In this document: positions 1 to 13,224 of the stretch, piece after piece
How the letters are laid out: each line of letters starts with the position of its first letter
How positions within the stretch are numbered: position 1 is the first letter of the stretch
Origin: Sciurus carolinensis
Taxonomy: Eukaryota > Chordata > Mammalia > Rodentia > Sciuridae
Direction of reading: 5' to 3'
Length of the DNA: 64,000 bases
NCBI RefSeq assembly: GCF_902686445.1
Contig: NC_062225.1
Coordinates: 90,570,581-90,634,580 of the forward strand
Notes under the pieces: model-generated
The model's database searches: none
What the model was told of the DNA's origin: nothing
What the model saw: the letters and a program-made list of their open reading frames with translations, nothing else
Translations under genes and position numbers: made by a program

Positions 1-1986
1 TAGACAATCTGGTTTCCCCGCTGCACGGATCATTTTCCTATGATTCATCTCAGGAGGAATAGTCGATATATTAATTTTCCTAATGGAACTGAGCACTGAC
101 AAGGAATAATGAGGAGGCTTCCTAATGGGCCCATTTTCCATCTGTCCCTCTGAACTCACATGTACTCACAGGCCCAGTCGTGACAAGGAGCCAGCCCTGC
201 TTCCTACTTGGGTCTCATCTTCCAACATGGCAGAAGACTGTTCAAAGCCCAGTGTCATGAACACGCTCACCACAAGCACACATACATCTTGGAGAGTCCC
301 AGGCACTGAGTTTTCATTTATTTAAAAAATGTAAGAGACTATCTTTCCCGTTCTTCTCTAAAATGCTGCCAAAATCCAAGTCATCAAATCAGGGGATGTC
401 TTAGCATTTCATACCCAGTGGCACAAGAATGCTTTGGTGTACTTACCTCTGAGCTGCTCCTTGGAGACAGTTCTTGATCAGCATGTGGGTTTGTCAAGCT
501 TTCACAACAGCATACAAATGGCATGAGTGTCCTTACTTCTAACAGAAGACAGTCATAAAACTGACTTTGCTTCTGCAGTTGTCGGAGGATTAGCAAGACA
601 GGAAGTGGGCAAGCTCTGAATTTGAGGGTTGGAATCTTAACTACAGGACTTCCTTGCTCTGTGCTTTGCAGTAAGAGAAATCGCCAGGGAGACCATGCAC
701 AGGTGAAGCACACCTGCATGCTGAGTTCTGGCAGGGTCGGGTGGATGGGTCCCGCCTGGAGCACGGGTTCTGAGGAAGCACACATGGGTGCCAGGAGCAG
801 AGGCCAGGCACAGAACCCCAGTCTTGCCGAATGCAGAAGTTGTGCTGCTGCTTCCAGGCCGCAGAGGTCTTCCCACATGATCCAATCAAGGTTATCTACA
901 GACCACAGAGTGGACTCCTAACAACACACCTGGGCCTCTTACTCCTGTTTGAAATACCTCCTGTGCACCACCCTCGTCCCCTCATCAGGAGGCTGCAACT
1001 CTGCAACTGTTGTGACCTCCCATCCAGAGGAGTCAAGGTTCTCGTGTGCGTCGCACTGACCCTATGATGCTAGAGGCACGATCCACCCGCACTCTTCTCT
1101 AATAGAAGGGGTGCCCTCAGCGTTAGGTCATCTAAAATTTCAGCAATCACTAGAAAGTTATGGCGTGGTGGAGAAGCAAAAAGGATTTCACAGACAAAAC
1201 ATGGGATCCACCTTGCTTTGTCCCATGCAGTGTGCCCGAGGCGCCATGGACCTTGGAACTCAGGGCCTAAGCTCCAGCTCCCTCTGCACTAAGAAGTGAC
1301 CGTGCCTCTCTCTGGAGGTGAACTTGCCTCATGTGCACCAGTGTAACAAGGCCTGTCTTACTGGATGATGGCGAAGACTAGATAAGGCTGTGCCTACGAA
1401 GCACCTGGCACCAGGTCCACAGTGAAAAGTGGCTGCATCACCCCCCTTCCTAGGCGTGGGCAAGGCGTCAGTCCACAGCACAGGGGCTGTCTAGCACTTA
1501 CAGGCTAGTTGTCCTCACTGTCCCAGGGCCCTCGTCTGTAAACTGAGTGTCAGTCACGCATCCAAACTTGTCCACACGGACACTTGCCTGCGAGGGCCTG
1601 CTGACCTGGGTCTGGACCCTCCCTCTTCTGGGTGTCACGGGCTTCTCTGGCAGTTTGGGTCAAGTCGGGAGCAGCAGTGGCGGTCTTCTGAGGACCACCA
1701 AAGCAGTCCCTTTCTGATCAAGCCGCCTTTCATTACCCAGGCACTCCGCCCAGGAGCACAGCTCTCGTCCTTGGTCCCGCTGAACACAAAGTACACCCCG
1801 TGCCACGGGGCGGCTCAGAAGTCAGACAAGAAGGTAGAGCACAGAGCACAGGCGTCCATGCTCGTCCAGGTGGAAGCCGGGTGCCCAGTGGTGATGATTT
1901 TCCCTGTACCAGTTACTTACCCTTCAATCCACTCGCAGAATGTTTGCCACGTGCCCCTAAGCACATTAGGATCAGAGTTCCTTACC
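1..1986. other. Single-copy non-coding stretch
   Basis: No recognisable gene. The longest frame is 164 codons on the minus strand (384-878). It overlaps several other open frames on both strands, as expected by chance in this composition. The only repeat I can support is a weak MIR piece near 1345-1445. No splice-flanked exon, promoter or RNA gene stands out. Confidence 0.6.
1345..1445 (+). repeat. Possible MIR SINE fragment (3' part)
   Basis: The order 'gatgatggcgaagactagataagg' (shortened here to key words: gaagactagataa, then 'agcacctggcacc') resembles the MIR segment running from 'gaggattaaatgag' to 'agtgcctggcacatag'. Divergence is high and no ends can be set. MIRs are ancient tRNA-derived SINEs shared across mammals. 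Confidence 0.35.
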
Positions 1987-2388
1987 GTTAGAGACTGAAC
2001 TGCATTCTCCCATGGCGGTCTTGCAGACCCAGCTCCCAGACCTCAGACTGTGACCCTGTTTGCACAAAGTGTTCCACAGGGTGACCGAGTCAAAACGAGG
2101 TCCTTAGGGCAGCAAGCAATCCGACATAACTGGTGTCCTTGTCAAAAGGGTGATTTGGAGACAGCTGAACCAAGAGAGATAATGTGAAGACACGGGAAGA
2201 GCCTGGTCATCCACAGGCCAAATGCTTGGAAGAGATCGGCTCCAGCCCTCTGCAGAGCCAACCCTATCAGCACCTTGACCTGGACTCTTGGCCTGCAGAA
2301 CCAGAACTGGCAGGTGATGGATTCCTGCAGCTCGGGCCCCCTTGCTTGTGGTGCTTTGTTACAGCTGCCCTATCAGACTGAAACCACT
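1987..2388 (+). mobile_element. MLT1C-like MaLR solo LTR
   Basis: The MLT1C landmarks occur in order: a start like 'tgaactgcattctccc', 'cagactgtgaccctgtttgc', 'aactggtgtccttgtcaaaa', 'agatcggctccag', 'agcaccttgacctggactct' and an end like 'tggtgctttgttacagctgcc'. It is strongly diverged but runs the full expected length of about 400 bp. It has no coding capacity. MaLR LTRs are old non-autonomous ERVL-related retrotransposon remnants. I named the family from memory of the consensus. Confidence 0.65.
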
Positions 2389-3794
2389 TTGTTCCAGAGC
2401 AAGTGTGAGCAAGTGACAAAGACTGAAGTTCCAGGATGAGTGTTTTCTGCTTCAATTGTGTTATGCACCTTGGAGATTGTACTTACAGTGGAAATTGCCA
2501 CGTCTAAACACTAGGCCACTGAGAATGTGAGCCCTGATGACCTGCATATGACACCATTCTGAACCATGAGCAGTGATCACAGGCATGTTTTCCTCAAGGA
2601 CAGAGCCTCAGGCAATTATCGTCTACCCAGATTCCTGCTGCACCAAAAGATCGTTAGTGGACGGTGCATGGTCTGCAGCTAGCCATTGCTTCCTACCTGC
2701 CCGGGATTCTTTGGTGCCTAAGGCCTCCTGTAAGTAGCCACCAAGCTCTTTGCATTGCAGATCAGCTAAATGCTTGGGCGAGTGACACTTCCCTGCTGCT
2801 TTACTTTCCCCTCCCCATGAGGGCCCTTGCTCCCTGCCTGGGGAGCTTCCCTGGACACGTGGAACTAAATTGGCCCTGCAGTGTGAAAAGACTGTGCTCT
2901 TTGGAAGAATTTGAAGTTCGTTTATATGCTTCCGACTTTAGGAACCTTGCAAAGCAAGTGCTTTTGTGTTTCTGGAATGTCGGTGTGAAAATTCTTTTTG
3001 AAGAAGCAGAGTCAATGGAAACCCAAAATGTACGGATTCTAACCTGAGCAGAAGGCTTGGCAAGCGATACCATGTAAGAACAAAGCAGCCAGCATCCTCC
3101 CTCTGGAGACAAAACACATTATTTCTATGACATACTTAGTCTCCATCTGCTCAGAGAAAGGGAGTGAATCTCCCATATGCCTCACCATTGGGCCGTGCTG
3201 CCTATGAGATCGCTCGCCCCACAATGCAGAATTGAGCGTTAAGTAACTTTCGACTGCTCTAATGGAAATAGCATATGGGTCCTAAACGAGTGAAAACAAA
3301 TGAATACCTGGATTATTTTGCTCTATTTTTGTGTTAATAAAAGCAACTGCCACTAATCACTAATCAGCTTCTAACGATTTTGGTAAATCTGTTTTTCATT
3401 TTTCAGAAGAATTCTCAAGCAATACCCATCATAATCAGTATAGAAATTATATATTCATGAAAAAAATGTAAATACCCCCAATTATGTTATATGGTCATAT
3501 TTTCCACATAAACATAGGCATTTATTTCCTCTAGCAGTACCTAGAGCCAACACAATATGTAATTTGCGAGGCTATTTGGCAACTAAGAATGATTAAGACC
3601 CTGCTGTTTGCAGTTAATATGGTGCATAACTTGAGTTTGAGGCCAGAAAAGGAAGTTGGGCTGCTACTGAACTGTTCCTTTGTTTGTGAGTGTGAAAGTT
3701 CGATGTGACACTGAGCCCGGTTTCCTATAATATCGCTACAGAAATAACAAAAGGGGGAAAAGGAGAAGCTGTTATTTGGTTTAATATTTGCACG

Positions 3795-3930
3795 CTCTGT
3801 TCTCGGTCCTCACGTTGATTGCACAGTTATCCGTAAAAGGGGAAGGTCAGGCTCAGCTGGTCAAGGGCTTGGCAGGGAGATGGGCAGGGTGTGAGCCCAC
3901 GCTGGCCCCAGCTCCAAGCCAACCACGGTC
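3795..3930 (+). repeat. Possible MIR SINE fragment
   Basis: The run 'gcacagttatccgtaaaagg', then 'aggctcagctggtcaaggg', 'cagggtgtgagcccacgctgg' parallels the MIR core ('ccattttacagatgagg', 'aggctcagagaggttaag', 'gagccgggattcgaacccagg') in order and spacing. Heavily mutated. Confidence 0.35.
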
Positions 3931-3965
3931 ATGACAGTGCTGTGCACGGTCATGACAGTGCTGTG
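3924..3965 (+). repeat. 21-bp perfect tandem duplication
   Basis: A 21-bp unit beginning 'cacggtcatgac' and ending 'agtgctgtg' occurs twice with no mismatch and no spacer (3924-3944 and 3945-3965). Because 21 is a multiple of three, the copies stay in frame in a short chance ORF as a repeated HGHDSAV-type heptapeptide. Identity of the copies implies a recent duplication. Confidence 0.9.
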
Positions 3966-6900
3966 CACCGCCATGCCGTCCCTGCTGTTCTGGGGACGCG
4001 CTGCTATCACATCAAAACACACTCACGGAGGAAGGTGAGCTGGAGACAAAGGGAACTGACCGAAAGAAGGATGGCCACTGACTAGGGGCAAGAACGGGGC
4101 CAAGCCCTGGTCAGATGGCTCCTCCACAGCTTTGTAGCCTGAGGTAACAGCACTGTGACCAGTGAGGTCACAGGACCTGTGGCCAAGACTATGGTTCCTT
4201 ACAAGTCGGAGATTTCTGGGAAGACTCTGGGAAACATTGACCAACGCAGGGCAAAAGTGGCTCAGGAGGCTCAAGGGGAGCTGGTGACCCTCATTCATGG
4301 GTCATTTTCCAACACGAAACACGATGAATAGAAAATCAACACGTGCTTTTACTTACCAATTGGAAATTTGTCTTCAATCTTCCCAGATAATGCAGTAAAA
4401 CCAACAAGTGTGCAAACCACCAGCAGCTACGTGCCAGAAGGCAGAGAAGAAAGGCGGAAGGCAGGGCACCAGCGGCCGCCAGCAGCACTTGGCTGAGAGC
4501 ACAGGGAGCTGGACTCGAGGACCAGGACCAACGTGGGCACAGATGGCATCCAGGGTCCCAGAATGCGGTTGACTCTCGGCACTATGGTTATTGCCATACA
4601 ACCAAGTCTGATAGAGCAGATTCAGCGTCATGGAGTTGGGAATCAATGCCGCACAGAACTGTAGTCCAGAACGCAGGGAAGGTTAGCTCCATCCAGAAAG
4701 CCGTCCAGTCAGATGCATCGAATGACTATGTGCAGTCTCAGGGGAGACTGAGGAAGAGCAAGTGGAAAACTGATTGTCACCTTCACAGGCGTCTGCCTTG
4801 GGTGGGCTCACCGGCTGACCACTAAATCTGCAGGTGCAGCACCGTTCTGAACGCTGTCTTCACTCTGGGTCTGTGCTCAGCCAGTCAGGGCACTAAACCC
4901 CCTGGGTGGTATGATTTTGCCAGTTTAGTTTGTGTTTAAATTTGAGGTGCTTTAAAGAGTCTGAGATAAACTTCCTTGTCAGCAATGGGTTATCGGATGC
5001 AGGACATGTGGTGAGCACAATTAGAGAGCTATAAATCTGACCACGTCCTTTTTCTTTGGGATCAGAACAGCCATTTTGGAGGGTTGTTCAAGCAGAGGTG
5101 GTTGGCTCTTGGGGAGCTTCTGGGTATAAGGTTCCAGACTCTGCTGTAACTGGAGAACCGTGGAGCCATTGGACTCTATGTCCTTTATGACTCTAGGATT
5201 CCCTGAACCTATGCTATCTTATTCAAGAAAATTTCCTCCTCTTTCCTGGCTAGGGGACAGTTCTTGTCTTTGAGAACAGCGAGAGAATTCCCTAATGTAA
5301 CCCTGGAGCGTTGCCCCCGCTTGCTTGTATAAGAAGCATGTGCTGAAAACGTTGGTTCTAAAGAGGATTCCAGGAGTAGCAGAAAGTGTGTTGTAGTTAG
5401 GTTACAGAGTCCACTGAGGTCAGATGGACATCATTCCTGGCCAGTGAGACCATTGTGGTAGTTTCTCAATGAGCTCATTGGGTTTTGGCCCTTTATCCAT
5501 ACAGTATCCTATGCAACTGAGGATATTGACAATGACTCTGGGGCTCACTCTTTTCAGATACCTTTGTGCCAGGAAAGAGGGATGTACAGGGATCATTAAA
5601 TAGGTCGCCCTTGGAGTTCAGTTACGACAGCACACAGATGTTCCAACAGAAGCGCACGCTGCTCCTTGGGTAATATGGAGAACTGTAGAGAAGTTTAGGA
5701 GACTTTAGATTCTTGGATCAGGTTCTGAGAGATGATTACTCATGAATTCGTAATACCACAGGTTCTGGGAAGCGGACCCTGGGAGCAGATCTCCTTCTGT
5801 GCTCTCTCTCTCTGGCATCTCTACGCATCAGAAATGATGTAGCCAACCCTGGCTCTGTCTCTTTGGAGGGCTTTCAGTCTGAAAGGGGTATTTCACCAAT
5901 CTGACTAAATTATCTCCTTTTCTCAGGCTTATAGGTAGGATTATTCTACCTGGACTTTTACTTAGTTAATGAATTGTTCATTTTAATACATGCGGTATTT
6001 TTTAAGGATCTCTTTAAGACTACTGTGTGACCTGCAGTGGAGATGGGGTGCATTTTGCCCGAGTCCTGGAGATAGGCTTTCTGTGGCTGGCACTTGCCTA
6101 GACCATGTGAGTTTATGATGGAGGACTTGGTGGCTGTAACACGCAGCACAGGAAGCTACATCTTGCCTGCAGCATCTGAGACATCCTTCCAGAAGGGCTC
6201 ATCCCCATGATGTGGTGCTGATGCCTTGGGACGTTGAAGCCACATTTCTCCCCGGTTTTGGGAAAATGTGTTTTCTATATTCTTCAAAATATATTGTGCT
6301 TTTCAAATATGAGAAATTGATTTCTACTACATCAATTCAAACTTGACCCTGAATCAGTTGTATGTCTCATTTTTTAACTGAGGAAAACAATTAGATCCAG
6401 AGGTTGAAAAATGAACCCTCAGAAGACATGCGACTTGTCTTTAGCCCGTATTTATAATTTTTCAATATAGTTCCAGTCGTGGTCTTCCAGCCACAGAAAA
6501 CCCACACCTTGGGTCAGTAGGATGAAAGGTCAACTCCTCTTGTGGGGCACATCTGGGGCCTGTTCCCTGTGCTTAGCTTTCCAAAACACAGTGTGCATGT
6601 CAGGGGCAAATGCAGGGGAGGCTGGACACGCTCTTCCCAGGGCTCTGCTTCCTCAGTCCTGGAGCAGAAGCTGAGGCAGCTCAGGGTGTTTTGTGGTAGC
6701 TGTTCCTCATCTGAACAATGCCTTCAGGTTTCCTTTGACCCTTCATGGAAAGTAGTATTACCTACTGATTTGGTTTGCCTTTTTCTTTCTTGCTTGTTCC
6801 AGTTCTTGTTGCATGTTTAGATGGTAACTCTCCATTCTGCCATCTGCTCTCCTTTTGCACCTTCCCATTATCCTCAGATTTACTCATTAGACACTTGTCT

Positions 6901-7477
6901 CAATAATTCTGCAGCTCTACTCTGGTTCTAATTCTTTAGCTTTCATCTGAGCTTGAGTGCAAGAGGATTCTCTTCTCAAGATATAGTTTTTAAGCAGAAT
7001 AAAAGGTGAAGGTCAAAATAACATGAAACACTACTTTTTCTACATGGGAAAAAATGAATAGTTGGAAAAACAGTACTTCTGAGTAGACAAGGCACTGGGA
7101 CCAGGCAAGCCATGTCACAGAGGAAGAAACTGAGGGCAAAAGATAACGCTTTTCACTGGGCCCCTCGGGTCATCCTGGTGGCCACATGTCTGGATATGCT
7201 GGAGTAAATTTCAAGCCATTTTCTAAGACCTTTGGATGGTCTCCTTGTGCTGAGTCCTGTCCCCTCCTTGAGGGGCTGCTCAGGCCTGCCCCCTGCATCC
7301 CCTCACACCTTGTTTCTGCTTTCGGGATGTGTGCTCTTTCTTCCTACAGTATCTTTATTTTTTTCCTTTTCTCCCAAGTTCCTTTCCTCCCACTCCATCC
7401 TAATAATCTGGGATTAGTATTTGCAGTCCTTAAGCCAATGCTGCAGATTTCTACCGGTTTTGGTCCACTGTGTCTGG

Positions 7478-7840
7478 TATTTATGGGTTGAATGTCTCCC
7501 TCCAATTTCCTATGCTAGGTCCCACCCCCTGGTCCCTCAGAATGTGGCCTTATTTGCAGATAGGGTCTCTGCAGGTGATGAGGCTAAAATGAGATGGCTT
7601 GGGTAGTCCAAAAAGACCGGATTCTTACAAGAAGAGATTTGAAGACGGACACACACCGAGGGAGCAGACAGGGAGGACACCATCCACAACCAAGGAGGGG
7701 GTTGGAACCAGCCTTGCCAGAAGGGCGCGCATGCCGCCCCCTCAGTCTAGGACGTGCATTCTTCAGGAACGTGAGGCACTAAAGTTCCTGTCGTATCAGC
7801 CTCCAGTCTGTGGCACTTGGGAACAGCAGGAGGGGGCAGC
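7478..7840 (+). mobile_element. MLT1C-like MaLR solo LTR
   Basis: The start 'tatttatgggttgaatgt' is followed by 'ctcagaatgtggccttattt', 'gcagatagggtctctgcagg', 'gatgaggctaaaatgagatgg', 'attcttacaagaagagattt' and the end landmark 'cagtctgtggcacttggg'. All are in MLT1C order and spacing. This is the clearest MLT1C copy in the window. It has no coding capacity. Confidence 0.8.
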
Positions 7841-8454
7841 AGCTGAACCGGGGAGCCAAGGTTCAGGGCACAAGGCAGTATGTCACCACGCACAGGGATA
7901 TTGAGGCTGGAAGGGAAGTCCTGAGGTGGTCATCTTGGCCTGCATGGACACCCCTTTGCCTGCAGGTGTCTTTGAGCGGGCTCCATCTATCCCTGGACTT
8001 TTCCAGGTATAATTAGGGTAAAAAGACCATGAGCACCTTTTGCAAAGAGAACACCACTGTCTGTCTGTGGAGGCCTTTGTCCATCCCCACAGCTTGTTTA
8101 AAGAAACGGAGTCAGTTGGTGCTCAAGAGATGCTGCATGTCTGATGATCTTTCTGTTCAGATAACTGAGCTTCTGTAGAAAGTGGAGCTGGCAAAGACAC
8201 GGAAGAAATGCAGCTGCATAAAGGTCAGCAATGGGGTAAAAGAACTGACCACTTGGTGGAATTTCAGATTTTAGCTCTATACTTGGTCATCTAACTAAAG
8301 ATAGCTAACGCAGTCTAAAAGTACTGTAAAGAGCAGCCAGTGTTAGATCACACTAACATCCTAAGTGGTATAGGGCTTTTTCCTCTGGTTAGTTTTAAAA
8401 TTTTTAGAGACTATATAAAATGTTCTAAAGGCAAATGATATATGGTAAGTATGA
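7841..8454. other. Single-copy non-coding spacer
   Basis: Mixed-composition DNA between an MLT1C LTR and a MIR. No gene, promoter or structured element seen. Confidence 0.5.
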
Positions 8455-8665
8455 TATCAATGCTGAGAACAGAATATTGCCTGCATCATCTTGTCTTAGT
8501 CATGACAATCACTCCACAAGGCCATATTTATATTTTCAGAATATGGATGAGGACACTGAGGTTCAGAGAGGACCAATGCATTGCTTGTGTTACTGAGGGT
8601 AGAGGATCCATGCTGGAGCTGGAGTCCAGGTTTTGGACTTCAAGTCTAGAGGCAGGTGGTGTCTC
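8455..8665 (+). repeat. MIR SINE
   Basis: MIR landmarks in order: 'agtcatgacaatcactccac', 'tcagaatatggatgaggaca', 'ctgaggttcagagaggacc', 'ggagctggagtccaggtttt'. They correspond to the MIR core with 'gatgaggaaactgaggc', 'cagagagg' and the 'ggattcgaacccagg' box. Ancient mammalian SINE. Confidence 0.75.
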
Positions 8666-11600
8666 CTGGAGATCGGGCAGGGGCAGCTTCACTCTGTGTC
8701 CTGTGGAGACATGCAGAGCCTGCACTCAGGGAGACCTGGGCTGGCTTAATGCTCGACTTTCACAAGCTTGAAATTCCTGGTGATATTTGAACAAAGGGTT
8801 TCCCTTAACAGATGGATGAGCTAGGAGACCAGGAGTGACTGGCCTCAGTGCTTTTCAATGGTATTTACCACGTGCGTAACGGACCCTTGTGTCCTCCCCT
8901 CTTCTCTTGGGGTACACGTCTTCTGGTTAACCCTTAAGGAGTCCCACGAGGCAAGTCTTCTCCTCAACCTCCATTACCATGGAGGAGACAGTACCAGAGT
9001 AACTGAAGAGCTCCCGAGTCGCATGGAAGTGGCCACCCCTCTAACAGCCCCTTGAAATTTCCTCCAGTGCATCCAGAGGGGGACAGTGGGAAGCACCCCA
9101 GAGGACCAGAGAAACACATTTGCCCTCTGCCCTCAGCTTCTGCCCTGAGCTGGCTTGGCTGGTCCCCGTGCCTTGTCTGCTCAAAAGTACTGTTTTCCAA
9201 GCAGTCAGTGTGTCCTGTATAGAAAGGCAGTACTGTGCCACTTCACAGTCGGGCCTCCCGAGGAAGGGGCCAGGACCCACCACACCCGCCTCAGAACCTG
9301 CCCAAGCCACTGCCAGGCTCAGGAGCTTAAGACGGGACACGAGCGGGCTCTTCAGTGCAGACGCTGTGGATGCTGGCCAGGGCCTTCTGTTGTGTTTTCT
9401 GTTTCTTGAAGTATGTGGCGAGCGTCCGTGTGGTGTATGCGTATTTAATCCCTGAATAAACCACTCAGTCCAGTAGGTGAAGAAGGGTCCATGCTCTGTG
9501 CCTGCTGGCAAGCCACCAGACACAAGCCAAGTGGAGCCGACCTTCCCAGAGGCGTTTCTACTTACGCAGGTGTGAAGACCTGGCCTTTCTCACGAATCCC
9601 TCATGGAATCCCTGGGGAGCGCTTCTCTCCAGTGGGCTGGACTTGGCCATGCCACTTGTTGGCTCTTGGCATCGTGGCCTGGTGTCCTTCATGGGGCTAC
9701 TTTGCCCCATTTCTTCCCAGGCTCCCCACAGCTCTCTGCTGGCACATGCTGCTGCTGATCCCCGCCAGGTCCTGTGCCTGCTCTGGCCTGACCCCTGGGG
9801 CCCCCATCGCCCCTCAGCTTGGCTGGTGCTGTGCCCCAGCAGTCCATCCGGGCACCTCCAGAGTCTGCTCTTGAGCACTCATGAGCTCGGCTCCCCTGCT
9901 GAGCTCCTTATCCCGTCTCCCTGCTCTCAGTTCCCTTGGGGCGTGCACGGGGCCAGGCTTCCAGGATCGACCAAACGGCAGCTCAAGGGAAAACAGTCTT
10001 CCAGAGAGACAGTTGGACTCCAGTCCAGAATGGTCACAACTCCCAGAACAAAGGCACAGACAGTCTCAAGAGCCAAGAACAGGGAAGCTGCAGGAAATTG
10101 TTGAAAATCATTTTTTTCAGTCTTATAGTAATCCCAAGACCAGTCAGCAGCCACCATTCGGGTATGGAAGTAGCAGACAGCTTGTCACCAGTCAGGGACA
10201 TGAAGCTCAGGGAATGTCACTAACTTCCCTGGTTTGCACAACCAGTGCTTGGCATGCACTAGTTTCAGAGCCTGTCACTTTTCTCCTGTGCTGAACGATC
10301 CCATGTTTTTGTACCCAACCTGATGCAAGAGGTAATCTCCCATGGAATTTCCAGCTCAAGTCTAAAACCTTCCTTAGGAATCATCATGAACCCTACCAAA
10401 GGGAAACCTGTGGTCTCCCATGGAGCTGGGGACACCCTCCCCCAAAGATAAAGTGGGCGTTTGCAGAAGAAGAGAGGCGCTTCTGAGAGATCCAAGGGAA
10501 AGACGCAGCTTAGAGAACCTGCCCTAACCCACCCAGTGCTCCCGCTCTGGCACCCAGAAATTCACGGCCTACCTCTGCCCTTGGCTTTCTGTTGTTGGCT
10601 TAAATGGGACTCATTTTTACTCAATTCCCTGGAAATCCCAGACTGGGGCGGATAAAGCTCACAAAACCTCCTTCAGCCTCCAGGTTCCCTGTGGCTCCAG
10701 GGTGCTGCTGAGAGTCGCGGCGCCCTCCCTCACTGGCCCCTCCAGCCACTCTGACTGATGCTCAGGGAATCTGAGGCTGGTAACCAGCGAACTGTGTGGT
10801 AGAGAAGCAAGGTCTGGCTCCCACCTGGCCGTCACTGTCTGTCTCCTACGCGGTGTGAAATGTGACTTGCTAGTGGAGTACCCTGGAGAAAGGCACACTC
10901 CTGAGGTTTCTTTGGTGGGATATTTTTTGTAACTGTTTTGTGCCTAAAATACAAAAGAAAAACACCACAAATCAGCTTATGAATCATGGGGTGTCGGTGG
11001 GGGTGGGGATACCTGATTCCTGCATGGGGAAGTCGTGAGGCCTGGAATACTGCAGCTCTCGGGTCGTGTGTGGTAGCATAGGTTATCAAAGGAGGACAGT
11101 CCACAGCACGGCCAGCATTCCCAGTGAAGACTGGCCCTTCTCCCGGGTGGCGGCATAATGCGGCACAGATGGAGACGCCTTGCTGTTGTACGGTTTCAGT
11201 GCATTACACAGGCCGTAAAGACTGACCAAATCAAGCTGGGATTGCCAAGGTTCCTTGCAGCCTCTTTTACCAGCATCAGCTGCTGCAGTTTATGATCCCC
11301 TGGAGAAAGCTGCCCAGGTTCCCCAGTTTTATAGGGCATTTCAAGGAGACCTCACAAATAAAATGGATGGAAAGTGTGGCCGTGCTCTCGGTGCCCACAC
11401 GGTCCTTGCTCCATGCACGGTCCACACGGCCGCAGCTCACACACGTCAGGCACACGGGGAGCACACTCTTCCTCCTCATGCTCACAGTGACTTTTCTTCT
11501 TTGTAGGAATCACTTATCAGCTGTCACGAGGTCTCTGTGCTGCTGTCCAGGGTGGGGACTGTTGGGAAGAACTCTGAGATTCCTGCAGTGGAGGGTACCT

Positions 11601-11844
11601 GGCGTGGCCTAAGAACCCCAGCAAGGCCCTGCAGGCCTGGGCGTTGGAGAGCGGGGCTCCCGTGGTCCAGCAAAGAGGGTGCTGCCCATCACCCAGGGCA
11701 AGCCCCGGGATAAGATGGGCAGGTGCAGGCACTGAAGAGTCGGCTGCAGCTCAGCTCCGCCTGGGAGGAAGGAACGTGTGGAAGGAACGTGTGTCCATGC
11801 CGTCCCCAGCCAGGTGTCATGGGTGGTGAGGGATCCTCTAAATA
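8666..11844. other. GC-rich single-copy stretch
   Basis: GC-rich DNA with many overlapping frames of 60-160 codons on both strands (for example 160 codons minus at 9041-9523 and 153 codons plus at 9643-10104). The overlap of open frames in four or more frames is the pattern of low stop-codon density, not of a gene. No recognisable domain. A 13-bp tandem duplication at 11767-11792 is listed separately. Confidence 0.5.
11767..11792 (+). repeat. 13-bp perfect tandem duplication
   Basis: 'ggaaggaacgtgt' occurs twice head to tail with no mismatch. Confidence 0.9.
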
Positions 11845-12000
11845 ATCATGGCAAACTCACAGATTCAGTGCGATTATCTCCGTTTTACAATGAAAGAAAC
11901 TGGATTTTAGGAATGGTGGTGACTTCAGGCACACAGCTAGCATTGGTGCAGAGCTGGGAGTTCAAATAAGGGATATTCAAGGCCAAAGTCCGTGCTCTGA
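11845..12000 (+). repeat. MIR SINE
   Basis: 'attatctccgttttacaatg', 'aaagaaactggattttagga', 'gtgacttcaggcacacagct', 'agcattggtgcagagctggg', 'agttcaaataagg', then 'gtccgtgctctgagtc'. This follows the MIR core and 3' part from the 'ccattttacagatgagg' box through 'cacacagctagtaagtgg' to 'gctcttaacc'. Confidence 0.8.
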
Positions 12001-13224
12001 GTCTCTCGTTTGATGTTGCCCCACATGTAACAGCAACTGAAGAGGCTTTCCCGTGGCTCCCCTGGGTCCCTGCACATACCCTTGCATGTTGCCTTGCTGG
12101 CAGGTGGTCAGGCTCTGCAGGAGACTGAAAGGCCCTGTTTGGCATTGTTGTGGATTCCTGGTGGACTGTGGGCATCTGCCACCCTGCTCTCCAGGAATAC
12201 ACTGTGCTGAGGCCACAGCTCTGACCTGAGCCACAGCCAAGGGAAGGCCCCTGTAGAGGAGGGAGAGTCCCATCTTCCTTCCCGCAGAGGAGGCGGCAGG
12301 AGGGGAGCGGAGGGGCAAGGCAGTAGCTCCAGAATCCCTGGGGTCTCAGGCTGCACAGGGAGACAACTATGGGATGGACCTCCAGCTACCTTTTGAAATG
12401 ATCCTGTGCTTGCAATCAACTGTTCCATGTGACTGTCAATTAAATTTCATTTTTGTTGGAATTTCAGAACTACAGAAGAATATTGAAAACCAGGTGCCTG
12501 GATTATTTTTCTTGGGGCTCCCAGCCCATGTGTGAACAGGGCTTCATTACTCTGCATGAAATCAATGGCTTCAAATAGATGTGTCCCTGATACAGACCTT
12601 TGTTTGGTAAAGTCTTTTTTTTTCCAAATATAACAGAAAAGAAGATATTTTTAAATGTGTGGAAACTATTTCTAAAGACATACTTCTAAAATACAAAATG
12701 CAGCCCTGGTTCTCTTTCCCCAGATGATAAAAAGTCTCCAGTATGGTGTATGAAGCTTCCCACCAGCAGGACCTGGACCCCTGCTCCATCAAAGCTCACG
12801 TCTGGCCCTTAGACACAGGTGCTCCGTCCCAGCTCACGCAGGTCCCCTCCTCTGACTTGGCTCCACATGGGTCCCCTTCCTGACTTAGGCCTGGAGTCTG
12901 CTGACATTTGCACCCCATCTTGCATAGTGGAGCCCTTGGTCTGCCTACCAAGACTCCTGCAAGGCAGTGAAGCCAGACTCCCTGCCTCTAACTCCCCAGC
13001 TGTCTCCGCCGTACTCAGGTTGACCTAGATCTCTCCCCAGCCGTAAGTCTCAGACAAAATGCTCCTTACCATTTTAATACGTGTCAGAATCATTTATTTA
13101 GCACATGTTCACATCAGAAATCCCGTTTTTTTACTAATGCCAAAGTGTTTTTCACCGTGTGAATGAACTGAGCTGACTGGTGCCCATTTCGAGGCCTTGG
13201 TATGCGTGGCGCTTACTGAAATGC

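Larger units (their letters stand above)
2389..7477. other. Single-copy non-coding stretch with AT-rich core
   Basis: No gene recognised. 3280-3790 is AT-rich and free of recognisable repeats. 4647-5957 has no open frame of 60 codons or more and no repeat I can name, although an old unclassified LTR is possible there. 6170-7170 is ordinary mixed DNA. A short tandem duplication (3924-3965) and a weak MIR (about 3795-3930) are listed separately. Confidence 0.55.

Noticed and set aside
9041..10104. Cluster of 100-160-codon frames on both strands as a possible gene
   Set aside because: Four or more frames are open at once, which is the signature of low stop density rather than selection.
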